Under the pieces are notes generated by a model. That model ran no database searches. It was not told the origin of the DNA and worked only from the letters and a program-made list of their open reading frames with translations. Position numbers and translations under genes: made by a program. A stretch of 64,000 nucleotides of DNA from Kappaphycus alvarezii (Eukaryota; Rhodophyta; Florideophyceae; Gigartinales; Solieriaceae). This document shows, in pieces, positions 22,143 to 32,852 of the stretch (positions are counted from its first letter, which is position 1; each line of letters begins with the position of its first letter). The stretch is from positions 62,001-126,000 of the forward strand of contig NADL03000739.1 in assembly GCA_002205965.3 (NCBI GenBank). Direction: 5' to 3'.

Positions 22143-23200
22143 TTACTTATCAAAGCGTCTCTTCACAATGTGCGGATTCTTCTTCCTCTTGGAACGAGTG
22201 CGATAGCCCTTAGTGGGCTTGCTCCACTTCGAGACAGACGGTCTTCCACCAGAAGTCTTACCCTCTCCTCCCCCATGAGGATGATCAACAGGGTTCATGG
22301 CGACACCTCTGACTGTGGGACGTATCCCCTTCCATCTCATCCGTCCCGCCTTGCCGAACTTCTGATTCTTATGCTCTGGGTTGGATACTTCTCCAATTGT
22401 GGCCATGCAATGAAGACGGATCAATCGCTGTTCCTTACTCTGCAAACGCAGCAACGCCAAACCCTTCTGCTCATCCCGCTCCAATATCTGCGCGCTCGTA
22501 CCCGCCGAACGGCAGATCTGCCCACCGTATCCAGGTCTAAGCTCAATATTATGAACCTTGGTCCCACAGGAATGTGATGGAATGTCATAGCGTTTCCAAC
22601 TTTGACATCTACCGGACCCACACGGCTGGCAATCACCTCTTGGCCAATCTGCAACCCGGCGGGACAAATAATGTATGCGTAGCGATCGGGGCGCACTTTG
22701 CCGGGGACAGCTTTACACTTCTTTCGATGCCTCAGGAGCGCAATGAAGGCCGAGCGGTTGGGATCGTATTCAATCCTCTCCACAACCCCGGGGATGGATT
22801 CCCATGCTGAGCGCTTGAAATCGATGATCCTGTACAAACGCTTGTTCCCACTACCCTTATGACGAACGGTGATTCGACCAGTGATTCGGCAACGGCCGGC
22901 CCGTTTTGAAAGCCCAACAGATAAACGCGGATGTGGTCGTCCCTTGTACAAGCCGGATTTGTCAATGAGGGCGGTATGTCGGTTCGATGGGGTAGTCGGT
23001 TTCCTCTGAATAACGCGGGGCCGGGTAATGTCTTTCATGACCTTGAGGCCGCGTACTACATTGTTCCAAGTGCGCCAAGAATTCACGGGCAATGGTCGAA
23101 TGCTGTGCGAATGGCTTGCAAGGAATGGCCTTGATGGTTGTGGTGCGCACCTTGTGAGCCATGACGAAAACATGGAGAGGGATGATGTGATTTGGCGCAT
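22143..23200 (-). CDS. Bacterial-type ribosomal protein L2, probably mitochondrial
   Basis: L2 (uL2) binds the large-subunit rRNA at the peptidyl-transferase centre. On the minus strand from an ATG at 23,200, an Arg/Ser/Leu-rich leader lacking acidic residues ([20 protein letters not shown]) precedes the bacterial-type body. Motifs include [47 protein letters not shown], the C-terminal [20 protein letters not shown] with the conserved His, and [16 protein letters not shown]. The GGGEG loop and bacterial-style spacing exclude cytosolic RPL8. One frameshift at the C run 22,563-22,565 (G run on the coding strand) splits the frame; adding one base restores it. Mitochondrial rather than plastid location is inferred because plastid genomes normally encode rpl2. 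Confidence 0.9.
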
Positions 23201-23284
23201 CTAGGAATCAATGAGATCGCCTTCAGAATGATACCTAGATCAAACTTGCCGGCTCGGTCACACCGGCCGCCGGAGATTTTGTAC

Positions 23285-23616
23285 TACGGCTGTGTACTGT
23301 ACGATCGGAGCGGGGCGGACGAATTACCGCGAGTACGGTTCCCGATGAATTCAGATAGATAATGAAGCATGCAACCCCGACGGGCCTCAGCGCTTAGTGG
23401 ACGATACTCCAGCCACCGGCACACCTCGAAAGACTAGTTTGAGAGACAGAAAATGCACCAGTTGGAGTACTGTATAGTACTGTAGAGTACTTCACCTGTG
23501 ACGATAGTGGTAGGTGAATGCGGCTGCGACACCAATCGGGTAATTTTTGTTTGATCCGCAAATCTGTTGGGTTTCAAGTTTCTTCTGACACGACTGTCCT
23601 GTACAGTACTGTATCT
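23285..23616. promoter_or_regulatory. Palindrome variants upstream of the L2 gene
   Basis: GTGTACTGTACGATCG (about 23,290), GAGTACTGTATAGTACTGTA (about 23,467) and CTGTACAGTACTGTATC (about 23,598) lie 90-420 bp upstream of the L2 start codon. They share the TACTGTAC core of the other clusters. Confidence 0.45.
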
Positions 23617-24300
23617 ACAGCTTTCGAGCTGTTGATGTCACCATTTGTCAGCAGAATGTCACAGTGTAAATGGGGGGTTAATTTACTGTGGTGGATATGT
23701 GGGTTGGTATCCAGTAAATTTGTACCAAAGCGTAGATATCGTATGAATGTCACATGCTTCATCTACCCATGCCTGTAAAGGTCTGTGAACACACCACTCG
23801 ATACCTCACTCCAACAGACATCCTTCAGGAGCTATATCCGGGATTCGGCCTCTCTCCCTTGGCGTCGAGTGTCATCGCGAACCCGGCGAACAAAGCGGTC
23901 CGAGCCTTGTAGCTTTGAACTACATGATCGTCTTGGGGTTCAAATGAGAGTTTGACCTCTCTCATGAAACACCCCATGACAGGAGGGTTCATGTCCAAAC
24001 GCGAGTTGCATCATCTTCTTACTCGCAAAAGTGTGTTTTTTATACTCCACCTTAACAAGCTTCAACGAAACATCTTGTTTGAACTTTGCCTGTTGTTTTA
24101 CACAGTGGTCAGAGATGGTGGCAAGTTCAGACAAAGCTTTTAATCCTTGTGTAAAAAAGGGCAATATCTAAAAAGTGTTCCTTACAAAGATTCCAGCTTT
24201 CCCCGTAAGTGGTTAGTGTGTGTCACGTTTCCGTTTCTCTGATTAATTATCTTTTCCAAGTACTGATATACCCACGCTGCTACATTGAGGATTTCACTCG
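23617..24300. other. Spacer with unassigned frames
   Basis: No conserved gene was recognised. A 74-codon minus frame (23,940-24,164) and a plus frame around 23,790-23,910 (LTPTDILQELYPGFGLSPLA) look protein-like but are too short to assign. They might belong to the gene that ends near 24,300 on the minus strand. Confidence 0.3.
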
Positions 24301-26483
24301 TTGTCACTCGCCAGAGCAAATACGGACCGAGTCACGAGGAGATGAAGGTCACTTGACATGCGCTCTCGTACCAATCGTGCAATCTTTTCATTCCAACTCG
24401 CAAGTTTCGCAAAGGCCGATTGTTCCGCCAAACGTCGCAACGACCGCGACACATTCCCGCGTCTGTCAAGAACGCAAAGCTCTCTTTAATTGATCGAATC
24501 TTAGCCTCTAGGGTCTCCCCAAATTGAACAAGTTCTTCTCGGACCGCGTCGTACTCCCCACATTCAAATGCTGATATCGCTCTCACAATTTCTGTATTGT
24601 GCTTCCGCCACATGTGTGCCGTATGCCGCACACGCTCTGTTCCACTGATCTAGAACGGGTTCCCTTAGTCGCGTCAAGATGTCATCCGCCGATACGAGAT
24701 CCTCAGGTATGTCAAGCACACTTAGAACCGCTCCCGCACATTGCATTTTTGTCTTTTGCCCCTCTGCAAACTCTGCGAAACGCATTCCGAGCTTATTAAT
24801 AGTGTCTGCCGCGATATTCATGGACGAGCGCAACCTCCTTTGTATCAAAACTGCCATGTCCGCTGCATCAACTTGTTCCGCTCCCCTACTCACAACAATT
24901 AGGACATCTGCAGCAAGTTGCGAAATTTAGCAGCAAGTTGTCATGAGGAGCCGCGCAACCTGAATCAGTTGGCGTGTTGAATCCCTCTATAATTCTTCTC
25001 GCTTGCTGATCAAATTCCTCCAACAAACCTGTCTGCAACATTCTCTCTACAATGAGTAGAAATGATACCCTTAGATCCCTCTGCTACGTTTTGAATGCCA
25101 CAACGAAATCTGCGGTTCAACATCAAGCAGATCGTCATACCTACCACTCCGTCGTTATTACTCCGCGCGGATGCCACCTCAGTCTCGATAATTCCCAGCA
25201 GCGAATCTCCGCTGTCCTCTAAGACATCCTCAACAACAGACCTAGCTACATTTCCAAACGTGTTTTTGCAAGAACGAAATCTCTCTCTGAACAATATCGC
25301 ATAAACAACGCAGCGTTTCTATACAACTCCTCCACTCTCGGTCCTTCACCCCCTTGCCGAATCATAAGGTCAGCCTCTGTTACATACGCTTCGTCCATAG
25401 TACCCATCGCCTCCGTCCAACGCCTCAAAACAAGTTCCACCTCTTCCCGTCTGCTCCGCCGGCACTGCTCGTGACCGTCAGATTCCAACTCTAGCTCATT
25501 TGGAGCTTGTCCTGCCGAGAAATTGGCCAAAGTATCCTAAAGACGGCAGAAAACATTCCCGTAGCATTGCGTGCAATGTTGGCCAAACCAAGGGAGGACT
25601 GCGTGCATGTTGGGCGTGTCGCCGCCCATGTAGATAATACTGCTGTATACGAGACGATTTTGTGGCGCAAAACGGATCGCGCAATCCGGACATAGCGGTG
25701 CATGACAGCGCAATTTGTTGGTAGGGATGTGTCGGAGGGTCTGCATGTTTATAAATAAACTGAATCAAGTGGCGCTGATTGTAGAGCAGAGAATTTCGCA
25801 AGATGTCAAAAGAGGAGGTTTGAGCAAGCGCATGGAAAGTTTGGTCGAGTCGGGCATTGACACGATGAATGGCTTGGCCCTTTAGTGCGAGCAAGATTGG
25901 TCGAATGTGATGACAGGAGATGGCGGCGGAGTTTTGCGGAAGAGAAAGTTGAGCTTGTCAGAGAGTGTTTCAAGGGCCGAGGCAAAGACGGAGGAATGTG
26001 GATGTGCAGTATGAATTGCAGAGTGAAGATCATCCGGGATTTGAACGGCATGGATGAAAGTTGAGAGTTGTTCCGAATGACGTTGAAGATGGGTTGTGTG
26101 GGGGCGGAGGGAGTTGAGGTGGTGGGAGGTGGCATCAAGGTGGGAGAGATTTTGCTCGAGGGAAGTGATAACAGTGTCCAAGGTAGATTCGATGTGGAGA
26201 GTTGGGTCAAGGAATGAGACAAAGAGGATTGGGCATTGGTGAGAAGGCCTGATTCAGAAAATAAGGCGTCTACCGATGTTAGAATGGGAGGGAGCGCAAC
26301 TTGGTAGGTTGCACTGTCGGAGGGAGAATTTGAGGTCGACGGAGGGTGTGGTTGATCGGACCTGCAGACGGCGACTACTTGTGCCCACAGGGAAACGTCT
26401 GGGTCCTGTAGTGCGCAAGTGAATGGATACGTAGAGGAGGCATTACTAGGAACGATGGGTGAACCTGCTGCGGACAAAGACAT
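24300..26483 (-). CDS. Probable VPS52 (GARP/EARP tethering subunit)
   Basis: VPS52 is a core subunit of the GARP and EARP complexes that tether endosome-derived vesicles at the trans-Golgi. From an ATG at 26,483 the minus strand gives a Ser/Pro-rich start, then a coiled-coil stretch followed by LSTFIHAVQIPDDLHSAI and ALETLSDKLNFL (about 26,060-25,930), matching the family pattern in order. Next comes SFDILRNSLLYNQRHLIQFI (about 25,780), where VPS52 has NIQI..Q..LLK...L..FL. The C-terminal half keeps the expected order: a variable middle, LNRRFRC near 25,100, and FGETLEAKIRSIKESFAFL near 24,480. Several frame changes occur; some are probably short introns, as an acceptor-like CTGCAG lies near 24,917. 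The match is by motif order only; other CATCHR-type tethering subunits are the alternative. Confidence 0.6.
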
Positions 26484-26624
26484 TGAGGCTGCGGACGAGG
26501 CAAGTCACTGAAGGGTTTACAGACAGTACTGCGCCAGTATCAGCGCTTAGCACATCTTGCGATATTTGGCCTGCAAGCATGGATCACGACATTCGATTAA
26601 CACAGATGCAGTCTCGTTCTCTGT

Positions 26625-26697
26625 TCATACCGTACTGTACGGTACATACGGTGTTTTGAACGCACCGCAGGGCTAATTTTATGCGCGGTACTGTATG
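26625..26697. promoter_or_regulatory. Palindrome variant upstream of the VPS52-like gene
   Basis: CATACCGTACTGTACGGTAC at about 26,625-26,644 is a perfect-arm variant (CCGTACTGTACGG), with GCGGTACTGTATGC about 40 bp further. It lies about 150-210 bp upstream of the minus-strand start at 26,483. Confidence 0.45.
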
Positions 26698-26737
26698 CAC
26701 CAACGTGACACGTTAGCGCACACTTCTCAGATAACCT

Positions 26738-27930
26738 CTATCGCTGCTTGTCTGTCTGGTGGCAGGCATCCCAACGACTTTCTGGTACACTGTTGCTGGT
26801 GCTACCATTCCACAGCAATGACTGGGAGGCCTCGACTTGCACTATGGCGGGCAGGGGATCAGCTTCATCAGGGAGGTTGGCCGCGATTGGAAGCACCTCG
26901 GCAGCGGAAGCGGCAGCCGGCTCTCCGGTTTGTTTGGCGTTGTCACCGCCGGAAGACGGAAACTCGGGGGACAGCGGCCGCAGCGAGCGCCGCAGCATTC
27001 GCCTTTGTCGTGTTGCGGGGGTTGCGCTTGTGGTGAGGGAAGCGCTCGGTGACAGCGGGGCGAGGGCGGAGCGAAGGCGTCGAGGCGGGACTTGTTGCGT
27101 GGGGCGGTACATTGTTGTTAGCGGCGTTGGAGACTGGATTGGGCATTGGTCGACCGTCATCAGCGTCGGTGCGGAACCAGACTGGTTGCGTTGGCGTTTT
27201 CCCAGGCGGGGGGGAGGTCAGGGGGGGGTAGGTCCGCGGCAGCAAGTCGAGGCCGTGGGGCCACAGGGGAGAAGCGAGTTTCAGTGGGGGGCTAGGGTGA
27301 AGCAGCAGGGGGGTGTGGGGAGCGAGGAGGCTTGATGGCGGAGGAAGGTGGCCATGGCGTTGCGTAAGCGGGTGGAGACAGAGGAGGGGATGCGGGTGTC
27401 CATGCGAGCAGCGGTCTCCATTTTGGAGGCGCTCACGGACGCCAGCAGCGGCGTTGGGGGATTGCGGCGGCCAGCTCAGGGAACGGAGTCAAGCTGACTT
27501 GTAGGGCAGGATTGTGCGTGCGGGTGGCGCTAGGGGCGGCGGAGGGGGGTCCACGTGTTCGGCGAGGGGATTGAGCGGCGGAATGGGGCCGATCCACGGC
27601 AACGATGGAAGGGAGGAGAGCGGGCGAGGCGGCAGCGCGGTGCGAAGTGCTACCAGGGGGTGCGAGGGTCGTCTGTGCCTGCAGAGGAGGTGAGACAGGC
27701 AGCACTATGATTATGAATGCAGCCTTCCTTGCCACGCATCCGTCCGTGGGCAGCGGACCGTACGACGAGGTATAGTCGGTGAAGCTGCGTTGCCACCTGG
27801 GAGTTGGTGTCATTGACCACGCCGCTGCAGTGCAGTGCGCGAGGTGCCAGGGGGCCATGGAACACTAAGGGGATCACGCGGCAGACTTGGGTATCAAAGG
27901 TCTTGGATGGGCCAGCTGACATACAGCAGT
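26738..27930 (-). other. GC-rich, Pro/Ala/Ser-rich region, unassigned
   Basis: Long minus-strand frames (27,922-27,650; 27,858-27,433; 27,245-26,943; 27,160-26,738) are rich in Pro, Ala, Ser and Thr. They read like one broken low-complexity protein, with [20 protein letters not shown] near its start. No domain was recognised. A LINE first ORF or gag-like protein is possible because a LINE tail follows on the opposite strand. The plus strand also stays open for long stretches, a G+C effect. Confidence 0.25.
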
Positions 27931-27959
27931 GGTGAAAGTATTTGGCCGAGAGCTGTTCA

Positions 27960-28270
27960 AGGCAGCCAGAGTCGGCATTTAATACAAGGGAAAGTACTCG
28001 GAATGAGCGGGCGTCCGGCGGGCATTCTTGTGCACCCGCGTTTTAATGCAGCGAATACCCTGCCTCCAAGTCCAGTGGCGTATGACGTAACTGTATCGTT
28101 GCCATACCTGGAGCGTTTTATGTCGATGGGAGCCCGAAAGGCGCGAGTCATTGCTAGTACTGCAGGAAGACGGAGGCAAAGATACCTGGCCGCGGAAATG
28201 GCAGCCACTCCTGGTCAAGCATCCAGAGCGATGGAGGCTGGAATGGACTTTCTTGACTTTAGATCTCAAT
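27960..28270 (+). mobile_element. LINE 3'-end fragment upstream of dnaE
   Basis: The plus strand reads [12 protein letters not shown] then [20 protein letters not shown] and [20 protein letters not shown]. This parallels the C-terminal domain of the LINE at 34,430-35,039 (RPADILLVQPP, then DRPTA.DV..PF). The frame stays open from 27,835 straight into dnaE at 28,531, but the intervening DNA carries the palindrome cluster and no conserved protein, so the fragment is not taken as part of dnaE. Confidence 0.6.
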
Positions 28271-28343
28271 GCGACAGGATCACCTTGCCGTCAGTTGGTA
28301 GAAAAATATCTTTTTTGTTGCGAACCAACATCCAACTCAGCTC

Positions 28344-28421
28344 AACTACTGTACTACACATTACAGTGTCAAACTTCACATACATTACAGTACAGACTGT
28401 ACAAACTGTACTGCACAGGGG
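28344..28421. promoter_or_regulatory. TACTGTAC cluster upstream of dnaE
   Basis: CTACTGTACTACACATTACA, CATTACAGTACAGACTGTAC and AAACTGTACTGCACAGG lie 110-190 bp before the dnaE ATG. The cluster separates the LINE-derived sequence from the gene and is the likely promoter region. Confidence 0.45.
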
Positions 28422-28530
28422 TGATCTCGTGAAAGTCCATCTTTTGTGCTTTGTCAGGCTACAGACGTACCAGACCCTCTGCCCATCTCCCTTACCGCAA
28501 CCACTTTGTTCTCACAGTTTACCACTGAGC

Positions 28531-31500
28531 ATGTCAGCATCTGCCCATAGGCGTCCGGTAATCCCTTTCCTCTCCTCTTCCTCACATCTCGCAGCAAAGA
28601 GGCTGCGAACTAACAGTGCGGGACTATCAAACCGGCTTCCTCATTCGCATCGTAAACGCGTGTACGCGCGTCCTAAACCCTGTGCTTGCCTCCAACCTAC
28701 CGATCCACCAGCACAATATGTGCCGCTCCACGTCCATTCTGACTTTTCTTTGCTCGACGGGGCCAGCCAATTGCCCTCACTAGTACAAAGAGCGGAGGAC
28801 CTCGGAGTTCCAGCCCTCGCGTTAACAGATCATGGCGTTTTATACGGGGCGATCCAGTTGGTGAGAGCCTGCGCCGGGACGGGGGTTAAGCCAATCATAG
28901 GAAATGAAATGTATATTGTCGACGACGGATTCGAAGAGCGAGAGGAGGAACCCTCCCGCAGACGCTACCACTTAATTGTTCTCGCAAAGAACACTACAGG
29001 GTACAGAAATCTCGTTAAACTCACCTCCTTGGCCCACTTGCACGGCCGTGTCGGGCGTGGGATTTTCGCTCGGCCATGTGTCAACAAAGCATTGCTTTAT
29101 CAATATCGGGAGGGTCTCATGGTAAGCAGTGCATGTCTGGGGGTGAGATTGCCCAGGCGATTTTAAACGATGATGTTGCCAGCGCTCGTTCCGTTGCGAT
29201 GTGGTATCGAGATGTATTCGGTCCTGATTATTACCTGGAAATTCAGGATCACGGAAGTGCCGAGGATAGACGCGTGAACCCTGTGGTAGTGAACTTGGCG
29301 AAGGAGCTGGGCATTCCTGTCATTGCTACTAATGATAGCCATTTCACGAGCTGTCTAGACGCGGATGCTCATGACGCCATGATATGTATTCAAACAGGAA
29401 AGCTCCTAACCGATGATAATCGCCTACGGTATGCTGGCAACGAGTATTTCAAGTCTGTTGAAGAAATGCGCCAATGCTTTGTTGACCATTTAGACAGGGA
29501 GGACGTTGATCGTGCATTGTCGAATACTGTTGAGGTTGCGGGTAAAGTTGAGAAGTATGACCTGTTTGGTGAAACGCGTATCCCTGATTTTCCAGTGCCA
29601 GACGGCTTTGACAACTCCCACGATTCGTACCTTGCACATATCGCTAGGAAGGGCCTCAGGATGAGGCTAGATGCCCGGCAAGCGGCAGGGCTCATGGATG
29701 CGTCACTAGAAACGGAATACATCGAGAGACTAGAGTTTGAACTGGAAATGATTGCAAAGATGGGGTTTTCGACATATTTCTTAGTTGTTTGGGACTACAT
29801 CAGATACGCGAGGGAGCAGAATATCCCTGTAGGGCCAGGGCGAGGATCCGCTGCGGGGTCCTTGGTGGCATTTACGCTACGAATTACAGATGTTGACCCT
29901 ATCGCATTTAACTTGTTGTTTGAAAGGTTTCTGAACCCCGAGCGCAAGAGTATGCCGGACATTGATACTGATTTTTCAGTTCAAGGAAGAGATGAGGTAA
30001 TTTCCTACGTCAGCAGGCGGTACGGCGCCGACCGCGTCGCGCAGATCATAACTTTCAACAGGCTCACAAGCAAGGCCGTGCTAAAAGATGTTGCGAGGGT
30101 TCACAGCGTTCCCTATTCAGAAGCTGATCGGTTGGCAAAGCTTATTCCCGTGCTGCGAGGGAAGCCGGCATCCCTCACCCAGATGTTATCCGAAAAGTCA
30201 CCAAGCCCCGAATTCAGACATGCTATGGAGCGCACGCCGTCTTACAGTGAGTGGATCGATAAGGCGCGGAGAATTGAGGGGGCAAATAAAACCTATGGTA
30301 TTCATGCTGCCGGTGTCGTCATCTCATCTTCACCGCTAACAGATGTTGTGCCCTTGAGCAAAGCAAAGCATGGAGAGACAATTACGCAGTACGCCATGGA
30401 AGATGTTGAATCCCTTGGGGCTACTCAAGATGGACTTCTTGGGGCTGAAAAACCTAACCGTGATCGAAACGGCCCTGAGGTTCATAAATGAGGGGCGGCG
30501 AGAGCGAGGCATCGAAGAAGACTTGGACTTTTCAGTTGATGCGCTTCCTTTGAATGATGCGAAAACGTATCAGCTGCTGGCTGAGGGTGAACTGGATGGA
30601 ATATTTCAGTTAGATGCGTCAGGTGGCATGCGAAGTATTGTGCGAGAGCTACGTCCCTCAAGCCTTGAGGATATTTCTTCAATCCTTGCACTGTATAGGC
30701 CAGGGCCTCTTGACGCTGGCCTCATCCCGAAGTTTATTCCGGAGAAAGCATGGTATCGACCCCATTGAATATGACCACCCTCTATTGGAGCCAATTCTGA
30801 AAGAAACATACGGAGTCATGGTGTACCAAGAGCAAATCATGAGAATTGCCCGAGATCTTGCAGGCTACAGTCTTGGTCAAGCTGACATTCTGCGTAGAGC
30901 CATGGGCAAAAAGAAAACAGAAATTATGGAACAGGAGCGGTCAAGGTTTCTCGCAGGGGCTGAAAATCGAGGAGTGCCGCAGAAAAAGCCGAGGAGCTTT
31001 ACGACATGATGACAAGGTTTGCAGAATATTGCTTCAACAAGTCCCACTCAACAGCATATGCATACCTGACATATCAAACAGCTTTCTTGAAAGCAAACTA
31101 TCCAGTTGAGTACTCTGCAGCTCTTTTGAGGTCAAACATGAATCAATCAGATAAGTTGGTGCGATACTTGGCAGACGCAAACCTGTCTGGTGTGCGAGTG
31201 GCACCTCCCTCGGTGAACAGTCCCAACTTGGCTTTACTGTAGATAGGCGCGAAAATGGTGAAGCAATCGTACTTTTCGGCTTGGAAGCGGTGAAGACGGT
31301 AGGGGAGTCTGTCAGTACAGCTCTACTAGAGGAGAGAAATGACGGGGTCTCTTCGGGAACATTGTAGACCTGATCGAACGGGTCAACCTTAGAGTTCTGA
31401 ATAAGAGGGCGATGGGCGCCTTAATTCAAGCAGGGTCCTTCGATGACTTACATCCAAATCGAAAGGTATTGCTTGATCATCTAGATATATTGCTAGCGCT

Positions 31501-32573
31501 CCGACGAAAACTTCGAGACAAGAAGAAACGTCGAGAGCGAAAACAGCTTTCAGAGGAAGAGGAGGAGGCAGCTGCTAAGGAGGAAGCTCTTGTTTGGGAG
31601 GAGGCAGAAATGCAGTTGGAGAAGGACTCACTAACACTACCTGATTTTTCCTCGCTTGAGAGACTTTCTGGGGAGAAAGCAACTCTGGGCTTCTACGCCT
31701 CTGGGCACCCATTGCTCGAATTTCGACATGTAGGCAAACATCTTGGTTGTACTCCGGTCTCGCTAATTATCGGCGATGGACTGGATGATGACGACGCTAG
31801 TGAAACAGTTCGTCAATGTTCACCTCATCGTTACCAGATGGGAGTGGAGTAATGATCATGTCCTGTATCACAGATCTTAAACGGATGACAACAGCGAAAG
31901 GAAAGAAGATGGCCAAGTGGACAATTGAGGATTCAACAGGTCGTGTACCTGGTGTCGTCTTCCCGACATCGTTCGAAGTTGTAGAACAAAGAGTTACAAA
32001 ATCAGAAAAACCAGCCGTCATTTCTGAAGGTCACGACCTTAACACTCCGGAATCAGATTCTCTGGAAAGGCCGCTCTGGAGTCATCTCCGGTTGTCGGGA
32101 GGGTTCTCGTGTTGTTGTATGGGGGAAAATTGACAGGGAGTCATCTGGCACAGTGCAGATAATTGTTGATGATGTTCAAATGATAGAGGATGTTCAAGTT
32201 ATCATGGCAACGGCACAATACAATGAATTGCGATCACCCGCAACTCACCTCCATGTCCTGAGCATATGGCGGCTCGAATTCTCGAGGTCGATCTTCTCAA
32301 ACCGGGTTCAAATCGTACAAAGATGCGAATGGAGAGATTCGAAAGAGAAGGTGGACTAAATCTGTGCCGCTCTTGAAGAAAAATCGAATACCTCTTGTCC
32401 TGCAGTGTATAGGCAAGCATGGGAACGTTGTGGAAACTTTAAATGCCGGCAATGATCTTCGTTTCTCGGCAGACTGTTTGGATCTTTTAAAGCCGCTAAC
32501 TGAAAACACTGGTTTGACCTACAACTTCTCTCTGTATCACGAGATATTCTTGGCCAGAGTCATGATGACTTAA
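28531..32573 (+). CDS. Cyanobacterial-type DNA polymerase III alpha subunit, probably organelle-targeted
   Basis: DnaE is the bacterial replicative polymerase catalytic subunit. From ATG 28,531, about 65 Ser/Arg-rich residues precede the PHP domain ([46 protein letters not shown]), as expected of a plastid or mitochondrial leader. The core follows: [44 protein letters not shown], catalytic PDIDTDF (29,955-29,975), [30 protein letters not shown] and the third Asp in [16 protein letters not shown] (30,434). The (HhH)2 region, the OB fold ([20 protein letters not shown]) and a C-terminal domain complete the protein. These motifs match cyanobacterial DnaE much better than E. coli DnaE. Single-base indels lie at 29,139-29,143, 30,418-30,421, 30,739-30,740, about 30,980, 31,228-31,229, 31,344-31,347 and in the OB region. 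All catalytic Asp are kept. With plastid-encoded DnaB helicase, known in red algae, it could form a bacterial-style plastid replisome. Confidence 0.9.
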
Positions 32574-32852
32574 TGACACAAACTGAGGCAAAGCACGAGA
32601 ACTAACCACTCATGAAGAAGATAATGCGAGGGGTCATCGTCGCGCAATGAACAAAGAGACCGGAAAGAATAACAATAACTTGGACAGCAAGTCGATGGGG
32701 ATGAAGCACATGAGCAGCACGGTTTAAGCACTGCTACTGCATCTGAAGATTTGTGAGGGGTGAGGAAAGCCGTGCTAAGATGGATACAGACACCAAGATA
32801 AAGGCAACTACAACCGAATACCACGATGAGTTGACAAAGATTCGCTCTCTTT
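32574..32852. other. Short spacer between dnaE and the next plus-strand gene
   Basis: About 280 bp without a recognised gene or palindrome cluster. Open frames on the minus strand here appear to be shadows. Confidence 0.4.

Noticed and set aside
28531-32573. Bacterial contamination as the source of dnaE
   Set aside because: The gene lies between eukaryotic-type genes, has a leader-like N-terminus and the same upstream palindromes and homopolymer indels as its neighbours. No operon or ribosome-binding site is seen. A contig misjoin cannot be fully excluded without reads.
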